A DNA stretch of 64,000 nt from Escherichia boydii (GTDB lineage Bacteria; Pseudomonadota; Gammaproteobacteria; Enterobacterales; Enterobacteriaceae): NCBI GenBank assembly GCA_041890495.1, contig CP169086.1, positions 2,232,001 through 2,296,000 of the forward strand. The letters run 5' to 3'. Every line of letters starts with the position of its first letter. Positions within the stretch are counted from its first letter, which is position 1. The notes under the pieces were generated by a model. It saw only the letters and a list, made by a program, of their open reading frames with translations, was not told the origin of the DNA and did not search any database. A program made the translations under genes and the position numbers. Below, one piece after another: positions 11,449 through 20,645 of this stretch.

Positions 11449-12589
11449 GGAGCGCCTCCAGCAACGTCTCAATATCCTGTCGTTCATGCGCCGCCGTCAG
11501 GGTTAAGCGTAGCCGCGCCGTGCCCGGCGGTACGGTGGGCGGACGGATGGCGGTCACCCACATGCCGCGCTCGCGCAGCGCTTGTGCCAGCGCCAGCGCG
11601 CGGCCATTTTCGCCGACAATCACCGGCTGGATAGCGCTCTGCGAATCGGGACTGCGGAAGGGCAGCGCCGCTAACCCCTGGCGGAAGCGAGAGATATGCT
11701 CTGCCAGACGCTGGCGACGCTCATCCCCTTCCGCGCTGCGGATGACCGCCAGCGACGCCGACAGCGCCACGGCCTGCGCCGGGGGCATACTGGTGCTGTA
11801 AATCAGGTGTCGGGCAAACTGCAGCAGATAGTCGGCAACGGATTCGCTGCACAGCACGGCGGCGCCGCTGACGCCAAAGCCTTTGCCGAAGGTGACAATC
11901 AGCAGTTCCGGCTTCACGTTTTGCTGATACGCGCTGCCGCGCCCTTCGTCGCCCATTACGCCAATGCCGTGGGCATCGTCCACCAGCAGCCAGGCGTTTT
12001 GCTGTTTGGCGGTATCGTGCAGCGCGGCAAGCGGCGCGCTGTCGCCGTCCATGCTGAACACCCCTTCCGTGACCGCCAGCTGTTGTCCGTCACACGGTTT
12101 ATCCAGCAGCGCAGAAAGCTGCCCCGCATCGTTATGGGCAAAGCGCCGCAGCTGAGCCGGGCTTAAATTTGCCGCCTCCAGCAGGGACGCATGGCTTAAG
12201 CGATCGGCAACAATGCGATCGTCCTTCCCCATCAGGGCCGTAATGACCGCCTGATTGGCGGCAAAGCCGGAGATAAAGAGCAGCGCGCGGGGGTAGCCGA
12301 GCCAGTCAGCCAGTTCCTCTTCCAGCGCCTGATGTGCCGTAGTGTATCCGCTGACGTGTCCCGATCCGCCGCTGCCCACGCCAAACCGCTCAGCGCCCTG
12401 CTGCCAGGCACGGATGATGGCCGGATGCTGGCTCAGCCCGAGATAGTCGTTGCTGGAGAAATTGCAGAACCGCTGGCCTTCACGGGTAAGAAAACGGCCC
12501 GCGCCGTTTTCAACCACCCTGCGAACGCGAAACGCCTCTGCCGCCCGACGGTCGTCGAGCGCAGAGTTGATACGTGCCTGCCAGGTCAT
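11432..12589 (-). CDS. bioF: 8-amino-7-oxononanoate synthase
   Basis: BioF (385 aa) is the pyridoxal-phosphate enzyme that condenses pimeloyl-ACP with alanine. The PLP-binding lysine is in TFGKGFGVSGA, with DDAHGIGVMG and SFDGD-like substrate residues upstream. Length is one residue longer than E. coli. Its ATG overlaps the bioB stop by two bases within ATGA. It lies in the same non-E. coli block as bioC and bioD. Confidence 0.96.
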   Translation of the reverse strand: MTWQARINSALDDRRAAEAFRVRRVVENGAGRFLTREGQRFCNFSSNDYLGLSQHPAIIRAWQQGAERFGVGSGGSGHVSGYTTAHQALEEELADWLGYPRALLFISGFAANQAVITALMGKDDRIVADRLSHASLLEAANLSPAQLRRFAHNDAGQLSALLDKPCDGQQLAVTEGVFSMDGDSAPLAALHDTAKQQNAWLLVDDAHGIGVMGDEGRGSAYQQNVKPELLIVTFGKGFGVSGAAVLCSESVADYLLQFARHLIYSTSMPPAQAVALSASLAVIRSAEGDERRQRLAEHISRFRQGLAALPFRSPDSQSAIQPVIVGENGRALALAQALRERGMWVTAIRPPTVPPGTARLRLTLTAAHERQDIETLLEALHDAGE

Positions 12590-13626
12590 ACGGCTGCCGC
12601 GTTGTAGAACTGATCGGTGTCGGCGTTGAAAATCTGCTGTTCCAGACGCTGCTGTTGTTCGTTATCGCCCGCCAGCACGGCAGTTTGCTGCGGATTTAGC
12701 CCCAGTTTGCGGAACAGTTGCAGGTCTTTATCTTCTTCCGGATTCGGCGTGGTCAGCAGTTTGCAACCGTAGAAAATCGAGTTTGCGCCTGCCATAAAGC
12801 ACATCGCCTGAGTCTGTTCGTTCATCTGCTCGCGTCCGGCAGAAAGGCGCACGTAAGAGGTTGGCATCATGATCCGCGCGACCGCAATGGTGCGAATAAA
12901 ATCAAAGGCATCGACATCATCGTTATCGGCAAGCGGCGTGCCTTTCACCTTCACCAGCATGTTGATTGGCACGCTTTCCGGCGGCGTCGGCAGGTTTGCC
13001 AGTTGCAGCAATAATCCGGCGCGATCTTTTACCGTTTCGCCTAAGCCCACAATGCCGCCAGAACAGACTTTGATCCCGGCATCGCGCACTTTTTCCAGCG
13101 TATCGAGGCGTTCCTGATAAGTGCGTGTGGTGATGATATTGCCGTAAAACTCCGGCGAGGTGTCCAGGTTGTGGTTGTAGTAATCCAGCCCGGCGTTCGC
13201 GAGGCGCTGCGCCTGAGATTCACTCAACGTGCCCAGCGTCATACACGCCTCCAGCCCCATCGCTTTTACCCCCTGCACCATTTGTTCCAGGTACGGCATA
13301 TCGCGTTCGTGGGGATTCTTCCACGCCGCGCCCATACAGAAGCGCGTCGATCCTGCCGCTTTCGCTTTGCGCGCCGACTCCAGCACCTGTTCAACTTCCA
13401 TCAACCGCTCGGCTTCCAGCCCGGTTTTGTAGCGCGAGCTTTGCGGGCAGTATTTGCAATCTTCCGGACAAGCTCCGGTCTTAATCGACAGCAACGTGCT
13501 GACCTGCACCTGACGAGGATCGAAATGCTGTCGATGTACCTGCTGCGCTTCAAACAGCAGATCCAGCAACGGTTTTTCAAATAATTCTGTGACTTGCGAC
13601 AATGTCCAGCGTGGGCGGTGAGCCAT
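12586..13626 (-). CDS. bioB: Biotin synthase, with an E. coli / non-E. coli switch near its end
   Basis: BioB (346 aa) inserts sulfur into dethiobiotin by radical-SAM chemistry. The radical-SAM cysteines are C53, C57 and C60 (CPEDCKYC). The 2Fe-2S ligands lie in the later Cys/Arg positions (CMTLG, CSGGIVGLGE, YVRLSAGRE). The first ~330 residues match E. coli K-12. The last 16 (QIFNADTDQFYNAAAV) do not; E. coli ends ALMTPDTDEYYNAAAL from memory. The switch therefore falls at about 12637-12660. The gene is intact. Confidence 0.96.
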   Translation of the reverse strand: MAHRPRWTLSQVTELFEKPLLDLLFEAQQVHRQHFDPRQVQVSTLLSIKTGACPEDCKYCPQSSRYKTGLEAERLMEVEQVLESARKAKAAGSTRFCMGAAWKNPHERDMPYLEQMVQGVKAMGLEACMTLGTLSESQAQRLANAGLDYYNHNLDTSPEFYGNIITTRTYQERLDTLEKVRDAGIKVCSGGIVGLGETVKDRAGLLLQLANLPTPPESVPINMLVKVKGTPLADNDDVDAFDFIRTIAVARIMMPTSYVRLSAGREQMNEQTQAMCFMAGANSIFYGCKLLTTPNPEEDKDLQLFRKLGLNPQQTAVLAGDNEQQQRLEQQIFNADTDQFYNAAAV

Positions 13627-13668
13627 GGGGCTTCTCCAAAACGTGTTTTTTGTTGTTAATTCGGTGTA

Positions 13669-13708
13669 GACTTGTAAACCTAAATCTTTTCAATTTGGTT
13701 TACAAGTC
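13669..13708. promoter_or_regulatory. Biotin operator bound by BirA
   Basis: GACTTGTAAACC at 13669-13680 and GGTTTACAAGTC at 13697-13708 form a perfect 12-bp inverted repeat with a 16-base spacer. It lies between divergent bioB and bioA. This is the E. coli bioO sequence, where the BirA-biotinyl-AMP dimer represses both face-to-face promoters. Confidence 0.95.
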
Positions 13709-13712
13709 GATT

Positions 13713-15003
13713 ATGACAACGGACGATCTTGCCTTTGACCAACGCCATATCTGGCACCCATACACATCCATGACCTCCCCTCTGCCGGTTTATCCGGTCG
13801 CGAGCGCCGAAGGTTGCGAGCTAATTTTGTCTGACGGCAGACGCCTGGTTGACGGTATGTCGTCCTGGTGGGCGGCGATCCACGGCTATAATCACCCGCA
13901 GCTTAATGCGGCGATGAAGTCGCAAATTGATGCTATGTCGCATGTGATGTTTGGCGGTATCACCCATGCGCCCGCCATCGAGCTATGCCGCAAACTGGTG
14001 GCAATGACGCCGCAACCGCTGGAATGCGTTTTTCTCGCGGACTCCGGCTCCGTAGCGGTGGAAGTGGCGATGAAAATGGCGTTGCAGTACTGGCAGGCCA
14101 AAGGCGAAGCGCGCCAGCGTTTTCTGACCTTCCGCAATGGTTATCATGGCGATACCTTTGGCGCGATGTCGGTGTGCGATCCGGACAACTCAATGCACAG
14201 CCTGTGGAAAGGCTATCTGCCAGAAAACTTGTTTGCTCCCGCCCCACAAAGCCGTATGGATGGCGAATGGGATGAGCGCGATATGGTGGGCTTTGCCCGC
14301 CTGATGGCGGCGCATCGTCATGAAATCGCGGCGGTGATCATTGAGCCGATTGTCCAGGGCGCAGGCGGGATGCGCATGTACCATCCGGAATGGTTAAAAC
14401 GAATCCGCAAAATATGCGATCGCGAAGGTATCTTGCTGATTGCCGACGAGATCGCCACTGGATTTGGTCGTACCGGGAAACTGTTTGCCTGTGAACATGC
14501 AGAAATCGCGCCGGACATTTTGTGCCTCGGTAAAGCCTTAACCGGCGGCACAATGACCCTTTCCGCCACACTCACCACGCGCGAGGTTGCAGAAACCATC
14601 AGTAACGGTGAAGCCGGTTGCTTTATGCATGGGCCAACTTTTATGGGCAATCCGCTGGCCTGCGCGGCAGCAAACACCAGCCTGGCGATTCTCGAATCTG
14701 GCGACTGGCAGCAACAGGTGGCGGATATTGAAGTACAGCTGCGCGAGCAACTTGCCCCCGCCCGTGATGCCCGAAATGGTTGCCGATGTGCGCGTACTGG
14801 GGGCCATTGGCGTGGTCGAAACCACTCATCCGGTGATATATGGCGGCGCTGCCAAAAATCTTTGTCGAACAGGGTGTCTGGATCCGGCCTTTTGGCAAAC
14901 TGATTTACCTGATGCCGCCCTATATTATTCTCCGCAACAGTTGCAGCGTCTGACCGCAGCGGTTAACCGCGCGGTACAGGATGAAACATTTTTTTGCCAA
15001 TAA
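13713..15003 (+). pseudogene. bioA: DAPA aminotransferase, broken by several small indels
   Basis: BioA transfers the amino group of S-adenosylmethionine to make 7,8-diaminopelargonate. The start is ATG 13713 (MTTDDLAFDQ), and the PLP lysine is in LCLGKALTGG. The frame is correct to ~14765, where a run reads GATGCCCGAAATG against an expected GATGCCGAAATG (+1). After VVETTHPV another slip appears at ~14838 (GTGATATATGG against GTGAATATGG). The frame returns near 14932 (CTCCGCAAC against CTCCCGCAAC). The true end PQQLQRLTAAVN...FFCQ stops at 15001-15003. Net change is +1. Several indels in 170 bases look more like poor sequence than gene decay. Confidence 0.88.
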
Positions 15004-15015
15004 CGAGAAGTCCGC

Positions 15016-15537
15016 GTGAGGGTTTCTGGCTACAACTTTCTGCAACAAGAAAGGAGGGTTCATGAACTCATCAGTAACGATCTGCGCGATGGCGATAAAT
15101 TGCCGCATCGTCATGTCTTTAACGGCATGGGTTACGATGGCGATAATATTTCACCGCATCTGGCGTGGGATGATGTTCCTGCGGGAACGAAAAGTTTTGT
15201 TGTCACCTGCTACGACCCGGATGCGCCAACCGGCTCCGGCTGGTGGCACTGGATTGTGGCGAACCTGCCTGCCGACACGCGCGTCCTGCCGCAGGGCTCT
15301 GGTTCAGACCTGGTTGCCCTGCCTGAAGGCGCCATTCAGACGCGTACTGACTTCGGTAAAGCGGGCTACGGCGGCGCGGCGCCACCAAAAGGGGAAACCC
15401 ACCGCTATATCTTCACGGTGCACGCGCTGGATGTGGAGAAGATTGAGGTCGATGAAGGCGCGAGCGGCGCGATGGTCGGGTTTAACGTGCATTTCCATTC
15501 GCTGGGTAGCGCGTCGATCACGGCGATGTATTCCTGA
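15016..15537 (+). CDS. ybhB: YbhB, Raf-kinase-inhibitor-like (PEBP) protein, start codon disturbed
   Basis: YbhB is a small PEBP/RKIP-family cytoplasmic protein of unknown role in bacteria. Family motifs DPDAPTGSGWWHW and the ligand-pocket segment GxHRYIFTVHALD are present. The usual start ATG AAA CTC ATC appears here as ATG AAC TCA (15062), with one A missing, so that ATG is out of frame. The intact frame opens at GTG 15016 (GAGAAG upstream), which could serve as a substitute start. Up to ~15250 the protein follows E. coli. After SGWWHW it does not (IVANLPADT, SGSDLVALPEG), so a block switch lies here. Confidence 0.85.
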   Translation: MRVSGYNFLQQERRVHELISNDLRDGDKLPHRHVFNGMGYDGDNISPHLAWDDVPAGTKSFVVTCYDPDAPTGSGWWHWIVANLPADTRVLPQGSGSDLVALPEGAIQTRTDFGKAGYGGAAPPKGETHRYIFTVHALDVEKIEVDEGASGAMVGFNVHFHSLGSASITAMYS

Positions 15538-15538
15538 A

Positions 15539-15620
15539 AAAAGCCGGGTGGTGGCTACGCCTTACCCGGCCTACATTTCGCATTCGTAGGCCCGGTAAGC
15601 GCAGCGCCACCGGGCAAAAA
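15539..15620. repeat. REP-like palindrome between ybhB and hutH
   Basis: GCCGGGTGGTGGCTACGCC...TTACCCGGCC and TAGGCCCGGTAAGCGCAGCGCC...CGGGC are inverted copies either side of CTACATTTCG. This is the Enterobacter/Klebsiella-style REP sequence, distinct from the E. coli form at 6395-6510. That agrees with this block having a different origin. Confidence 0.75.
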
Positions 15621-17144
15621 TCACAGTACCGAAGGTAGCAGTCCTACAAGGTGTCCCTCTTCCAGAAGCTGCATTGCCTTATCAATATCCGGCGCAAAGA
15701 AGCGGTCGTCATCGTAATGCGATACATGCTCGCGCAGCGCATGACGCGCCTGCTCCAGCAGCGGGCTGGATTTGAGCCCTTCACGCAGATCGATACCCTG
15801 ACTCGCCGCCAGCCATTCCACCGCCAGCACGCCGCGGGTGTTGGAGGCCATTTCCCAGAGACGACGCCCGGCAGCCGGTGCCATCGAAACGTGATCTTCC
15901 TGATTCGCCGAGGTTGGCAGGCTGTCCACGCTGTGCGGATGCGACAGCGCCTTGTTCTCGCTTGCCAGCGCTGCGGCCGTCACCTGAGCGATCATAAAGC
16001 CCGAGTTGACCCCGCCGTTACGCACCAGGAACGGTGGCAGCTGGGACATGTGTTTATCCATCATCAGCGCGATACGGCGTTCGGACAACGCGCCGACTTC
16101 GGCAATCGCCAGAGCGATATTATCCGCCGCCATTGCCACCGGCTCGGCGTGGAAGTTACCGCCTGAGACCACCTCGTTTTCCTGGGCGAACACCAGCGGG
16201 TTATCGGACACCGCGTTGGCCTCCACCAGCAGCACCTCTGCCGCCTGGCGCAGCTGCGTCAGGCACGCGCCCATAACCTGCGGCTGGCAGCGCAGGGAAT
16301 ACGGATCCTGAACCTTCTCGCAGTTATGGTGTGAATCGGCAATTTCGCTGGTGTCGGTAAGCACGTGACGATACATCGCGGCGGCATCAATCTGCCCGCG
16401 CTGGCCGCGCACCTCGTGGATGCGGGCATCGAACGGGCGACGCGAGCCCAGCACGGCTTCGGTGGTCAGCGCACCGCACACCACCGCTGAGGCAAACAGA
16501 TCTTCCGCTTCAAACAGGCCGCGCAGCGCGAAGGCGGTCGATGCCTGAGTGCCGTTCAGCAGCGCCAGCCCCTCTTTCGCCGCCAGCGTTATTGGCGTTA
16601 ATCCGGCTTTTTTCAGGGCCTCTTTCGCAGGAAGCCACTCGCCCTGCCAGCGCGCTTTGCCTTCGCCCAGCAGCAGCAGCGACATGTGGGCCAGCGGCGC
16701 AAGATCGCCGGAAGCCCCGACGGAACCCTTCGCCGGGATCCATGGATAGACCTCCGCATTCACCAGCGCCATCAGCGCCTGAATCACGCTCAGGCGAATG
16801 CCGGAAAAGCCGCGCGCCAGGCTGTTGATTTTGAGGACCATCATCAGACGGACAATCTCATCATCCAGCGGCTGACCCACACCCGCCGCGTGTGACAGCA
16901 CCAGCGAACGCTGTAAGTTTTCCAGATCGTGTGTCGCGATACGGGTCTGCGCCAGCAGCCCAAAGCCGGTGTTAATCCCGTAGGCGGTGCGCCCTTCGGC
17001 CACGATGGCTTCGACGCAGGCGACGCTGTCGTTAATGGCGGCGTGGGCACTTGCATCCAGCGAAAGGGTGACCGGCTGACGCCAGACGTTACGCAGCTGC
17101 TTGAGCGTTAGCGAGCCGGGAGTAAGTGTTAATGCGTTCATCAA
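15621..17144 (-). CDS. hutH: Histidine ammonia-lyase
   Basis: HutH (507 aa) deaminates L-histidine to urocanate. The self-forming MIO cofactor comes from Ala-Ser-Gly at residues 144-146 within GSVGASGDLAPLAH. The active-site loop YGINTGFG and the QDPYSLRCQPQ-like segment (VQDPYSLRCQPQ) are intact. It overlaps the end of hutU by four bases (ATGA) and is the second gene of the hutUH operon. E. coli K-12 lacks hut. In Klebsiella and Salmonella the hut genes map between gal and bio, exactly as here. Confidence 0.97.
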   Translation of the reverse strand: MMNALTLTPGSLTLKQLRNVWRQPVTLSLDASAHAAINDSVACVEAIVAEGRTAYGINTGFGLLAQTRIATHDLENLQRSLVLSHAAGVGQPLDDEIVRLMMVLKINSLARGFSGIRLSVIQALMALVNAEVYPWIPAKGSVGASGDLAPLAHMSLLLLGEGKARWQGEWLPAKEALKKAGLTPITLAAKEGLALLNGTQASTAFALRGLFEAEDLFASAVVCGALTTEAVLGSRRPFDARIHEVRGQRGQIDAAAMYRHVLTDTSEIADSHHNCEKVQDPYSLRCQPQVMGACLTQLRQAAEVLLVEANAVSDNPLVFAQENEVVSGGNFHAEPVAMAADNIALAIAEVGALSERRIALMMDKHMSQLPPFLVRNGGVNSGFMIAQVTAAALASENKALSHPHSVDSLPTSANQEDHVSMAPAAGRRLWEMASNTRGVLAVEWLAASQGIDLREGLKSSPLLEQARHALREHVSHYDDDRFFAPDIDKAMQLLEEGHLVGLLPSVL

Positions 17145-18826
17145 TGCTTTCCTTGTGTGGCAGGGATCATCGGCAGGTTAAGGCCCTGCTCTTTGGCACA
17201 ATCAATGGCAATCTCATAACCCGCATCCGCGTGACGCATCACGCCGGTTGCCGGGTCGTTGTGCAGTACGCGAGCAATACGCGCGGCGGCTTCATCGGTT
17301 CCGTCGCAGACGATGACCATCCCGGAATGCTGGGAGAAGCCCATCCCCACGCCGCCGCCGTGGTGCAGCGATACCCAGGTCGCGCCGCTGGCGGTATTCA
17401 GCAGGGCGTTCAGCAGCGGCCAGTCGGAGACCGCATCCGAGCCGTCGCGCATGGCTTCCGTTTCGCGGTTCGGGCTGGCGACGGAGCCGGAGTCCAGATG
17501 GTCGCGGCCGATGACAATCGGCGCGGAAACTTCACCGCTGCGCACCATTTCGTTAAAGGCCAGGCCCAGCTTTTGCCGCCATTCCAGCCCTACCCAGCAG
17601 ATACGCGCCGGCAGGCCCTGGAAGTTAATGCGCTCGCGAGCCATGTCCAGCCAGCGATGCAGGTGTTCGTCATCGGCGACGATCTCCTTCACTTTGGCGT
17701 CGGTTTTGTAGATATCCTCCGGGTCACCGGACAGGGCAACCCAGCGGAACGGGCCGATGCCGCGGCAGAACAGCGGACGGATATAGGCCGGAACGAAGCC
17801 GGGGAAGTCGAAGGCGTTATTCACGCCCATCTCTTTCGCCATCTGGCGGATGTTGTTGCCGTAGTCAAAGGTCGGAATGCCCATCTGGCTGAAGGCCAGC
17901 ATCGCGGAGACGTGCTCGGCCATGGAGCGTTTCGCGGCAAGCACCGTGCCTTCCGGATCGGTTTCCGCTTTTTGCTGATAGGATTCCCACGACCATCCTT
18001 TTGGCAGGTAACCGTGCAGCGGGTCATGGGCGCTGGTCTGGTCGGTGACCAGATCCGGACGCACGCCGCGGGCGACGAGTTCTGGAAGAATGTCCGCCGC
18101 ATTTGCGCACAGCGCAATCGACACCGCTTTGCCTTCGGACGTGTATTTTTTGATGCGCGCCAGCGCATCGTCCAGATCGGTTGCCTGCTCATCGACGTAG
18201 CGGGTGCGCAGACGGAAATCAATGCGGCTCTGCTGGCATTCAATGTTGAGGGAGCACGCGCCGGCAAGCGTGGCGGCCAGCGGCTGCGCGCCGCCCATCC
18301 CGCCGAGACCCGCGGTTAATACCCAGCGGCCTTTCAGCGAGCCGCTATAGTGCTGACGACCGGCTTCCACGAAGGTTTCGTAGGTGCCCTGCACAATCCC
18401 CTGGCTGCCGATGTAGATCCAGCTTCCCGCGGTCATCTGGCCATACATCGCCAGCCCTTTTGCGTCCAGTTCGTTGAAGTGTTCCCAGGTGGCCCAGTGC
18501 GGCACGAGGTTAGAGTTGGCGATCAGCACGCGCGGCGCGTTTTTGTGCGTTTTAAACACGCCAACCGGCTTGCCGGACTGCACCAGCAGGGTTTCGTCGT
18601 GTTCGAGTTCGGTCAGGGATTTTACAATTGCGTCATAGCATTCCCAGTTGCGCGCGGCGCGGCCTATGCCGCCGTAGACCACCAGCTCGTGGGGGTTTTC
18701 CGCTACCTCAGGATCGAGGTTATTCATCAACATGCGCAGCGGGGCTTCGGTGAGCCAGCTTTTGGCGGTAAGGGTGGTGCCGCGCGCGGCGCGGACATCC
18801 TGCTGGCGGTATTTACCTGACGACAT
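17141..18826 (-). CDS. hutU: Urocanate hydratase
   Basis: HutU (561 aa) hydrates urocanate to imidazolonepropionate using tightly bound NAD+. The glycine-rich NAD-binding stretch GLGGMGGAQPLAATLAG and the conserved Cys-containing CRGIGPFRWVALSGDP region are present. I chose ATG 18824-18826 (MSSGKYRQQDVRAARG), preceded by GAGGAGCAC. The longer frame to 18904 runs through the promoter. A HutC-type operator lies upstream at 18867-18880. Confidence 0.97.
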   Translation of the reverse strand: MSSGKYRQQDVRAARGTTLTAKSWLTEAPLRMLMNNLDPEVAENPHELVVYGGIGRAARNWECYDAIVKSLTELEHDETLLVQSGKPVGVFKTHKNAPRVLIANSNLVPHWATWEHFNELDAKGLAMYGQMTAGSWIYIGSQGIVQGTYETFVEAGRQHYSGSLKGRWVLTAGLGGMGGAQPLAATLAGACSLNIECQQSRIDFRLRTRYVDEQATDLDDALARIKKYTSEGKAVSIALCANAADILPELVARGVRPDLVTDQTSAHDPLHGYLPKGWSWESYQQKAETDPEGTVLAAKRSMAEHVSAMLAFSQMGIPTFDYGNNIRQMAKEMGVNNAFDFPGFVPAYIRPLFCRGIGPFRWVALSGDPEDIYKTDAKVKEIVADDEHLHRWLDMARERINFQGLPARICWVGLEWRQKLGLAFNEMVRSGEVSAPIVIGRDHLDSGSVASPNRETEAMRDGSDAVSDWPLLNALLNTASGATWVSLHHGGGVGMGFSQHSGMVIVCDGTDEAAARIARVLHNDPATGVMRHADAGYEIAIDCAKEQGLNLPMIPATQGKH

Positions 18827-18866
18827 TGTGTGCTCCTCATACGGGACAGTGATGTATTTAGATATA

Positions 18867-18880
18867 CTTGTATAGACAAG
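18867..18880. promoter_or_regulatory. Putative HutC operator of hutUH
   Basis: CTTGTATAGACAAG is a near-perfect palindrome 41 bases before hutU. The same core TTGTATAGACA recurs immediately before hutI (21887-21897). The shared sequence at both hut operons, with hutC next door, makes a repressor site likely. Confidence 0.75.
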
Positions 18881-18952
18881 CACACACAAGGTCGGATTTA
18901 ACAAAAAAGATACAATTTTGTTATATTGCGTTAGCTATCACGCTTTTAAAAC

Positions 18953-19687
18953 TTATGACATAAAGTGGCCCTGCAGCCGATAGCGGTTCCCCGGGAAAAG
19001 CAGCCGGGCATGCGACACAATGTGCGACGAGGACCAGGTTCGACGGCGGATCAGCAGGCACGGATCGTGCTCTTTAATGCGCAGCCGCTCGCACTCCTGC
19101 GGCGTGGCGCGCACGGCCTCCACAATGTGCTCCCCTTCCGTGAGCGGTGCGACGAGCGAGAGATAGGCGTGCGGCGTGGTCTGGGTGTAATCCTGGTTTA
19201 GATAATCCGGTATCCGTTCGGCGTTCACGCAGCGATCTTCAATCTGCACCGGAATGTCGTTCTCAAAATGCACCATCACCGAGTGGAAGATACGGCTTCC
19301 CTCTTTAACATTCAGCTCTACCGCCTGCTCGGCGCTGGCCTGGGTCTCTTCGAGCACCAGTACCTCACAGCGGTGCTGATGATTACGCGCGGCAATTTCG
19401 TCCGCAATGCTGCGGATTTCAAACAGGGCAGACTGCCCTTTCGGTTCCGCCACAAATGTCCCCACGCCCTGCAGGCGCACCAGAAGCCCTTCGTCGGTCA
19501 GCTCGCGCAGCGCCCGGTTGACGGTCATCCGGCTAAAACCAAACTGCGCCACCAGCTCGGCCTCCGAGGGAATGCGATCGTGCGGCCGCCAGACGCCAGT
19601 GGCGATTTTTTCGCTGATCGCCTGCTTCACCTTTTCGTAAAAAGGTGCGGGAGAGCTCGACTGCGGCAGGGGTGAGCGTGAAAACAT
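18953..19687 (-). CDS. hutC: Histidine-utilisation repressor
   Basis: HutC (244 aa) is a GntR-family repressor. The N-terminal winged helix contains RIPSEAELVAQFGFSRMTVNRAL (residues about 35-57). The C-terminal UTRA domain binds urocanate, the inducer. I chose ATG 19685-19687 (MFSRSPLPQSS), with AAGGAGTCAC before it. The longer frame reaches into hutG. It is the last gene of hutIGC and would control both hut operons, including itself. Confidence 0.95.
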   Translation of the reverse strand: MFSRSPLPQSSSPAPFYEKVKQAISEKIATGVWRPHDRIPSEAELVAQFGFSRMTVNRALRELTDEGLLVRLQGVGTFVAEPKGQSALFEIRSIADEIAARNHQHRCEVLVLEETQASAEQAVELNVKEGSRIFHSVMVHFENDIPVQIEDRCVNAERIPDYLNQDYTQTTPHAYLSLVAPLTEGEHIVEAVRATPQECERLRIKEHDPCLLIRRRTWSSSHIVSHARLLFPGNRYRLQGHFMS

Positions 19688-19706
19688 CGTGACTCCTTGA
19701 ATAGTG

Positions 19707-20645
19707 TTATGCCCACCAGTGAGCAATTTGCCAGGCCAGACGGGCGGCAAGCTTTGCGCCCTGTCCGTCCCGATCGTACTGCGGGTTAAACTCTACCAGA
19801 TCGGCGGCCTGTAGCTTACCGCTACGGCAGATTTGTTCGATAACCGGGAGAAGATCCAGTGCCGGTATGCCTAACGCAGCCGGTGCGGACACGGCGGGCA
19901 TTTCGCTGGCGGGCAGCACGTCCAGATCGATCGTCAGGTAGACGCGATCGGCCTGTGCCAACTCCTTTTTCAGCGCGGATAGCGCATCGCGCCTGAAATG
20001 GAGATCTTCCACCAGCGTGACGTTCAGGCGTTCGGCCTCATCCCACAAAGCCTGCGTGTTCGCCGCCCGGCTCACGCCAAAGCAGGCGTACTGAAATGCC
20101 CGCCCGCGTTCATCGCAGTAATGCGCCAGCTGGCGAAACGGGGTGCCGGACGTGGCCTGGTCGGCCTTGCGCAGATCGAGATGGGCATCAAGATTAATAA
20201 TGACAACACGCCCGTTCGGGAAGGCGTCCAGCACGCCGCGACCGTGCGCCCAGGCGGTTTCATGCCCGCCGCCAAAGACCAGCGTACGCATCCCGGACTG
20301 CTGACAGGCCGTGACGGCATCGCTTAACGCCTGCTGCGCCGCTTCCAGCTCGTCGCCCTCAACGTAAACCGAGCCCATGTCCGCCAGCCGATCGTGTCCC
20401 TGATGGCTTGCCATATTGGCCAGCGCTTTTCGCAGCATATCCGGTGCCTGCACGGCGCCAGGCCTGCCCTGATTGCGTTTTACCCCTGCATCACATTCAA
20501 AGCCTATCAGCGCGATGCCGGATGGAAGCGGCGTGAACTGCCCCTGCTGCTTTATCGTCTGGAAAATTCGCTTTGCATTGCTGGCCTCGGCGCTGTCGTC
20601 ACGCCCCTGCCAGACCGTTTCGGCTACGGGCCGCCATAATCTCAT
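19707..20645 (-). CDS. hutG: Formimidoylglutamase
   Basis: HutG (312 aa) hydrolyses N-formimidoyl-L-glutamate to glutamate and formamide, the last step of this hut route. It is an arginase-family metalloenzyme. The binuclear Mn ligands lie in GGGHETAWAHG, NLDAHLDLR and TIDLDVLPAS. The start overlaps the hutI stop by two bases. Length and motifs are normal. Confidence 0.96.
   Translation of the reverse strand: MRLWRPVAETVWQGRDDSAEASNAKRIFQTIKQQGQFTPLPSGIALIGFECDAGVKRNQGRPGAVQAPDMLRKALANMASHQGHDRLADMGSVYVEGDELEAAQQALSDAVTACQQSGMRTLVFGGGHETAWAHGRGVLDAFPNGRVVIINLDAHLDLRKADQATSGTPFRQLAHYCDERGRAFQYACFGVSRAANTQALWDEAERLNVTLVEDLHFRRDALSALKKELAQADRVYLTIDLDVLPASEMPAVSAPAALGIPALDLLPVIEQICRSGKLQAADLVEFNPQYDRDGQGAKLAARLAWQIAHWWA

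Noticed and set aside
17126..18319. 397-codon open frame opposite hutU/hutH
   Set aside because: It mirrors a well-conserved enzyme gene on the other strand and has no recognisable domain.
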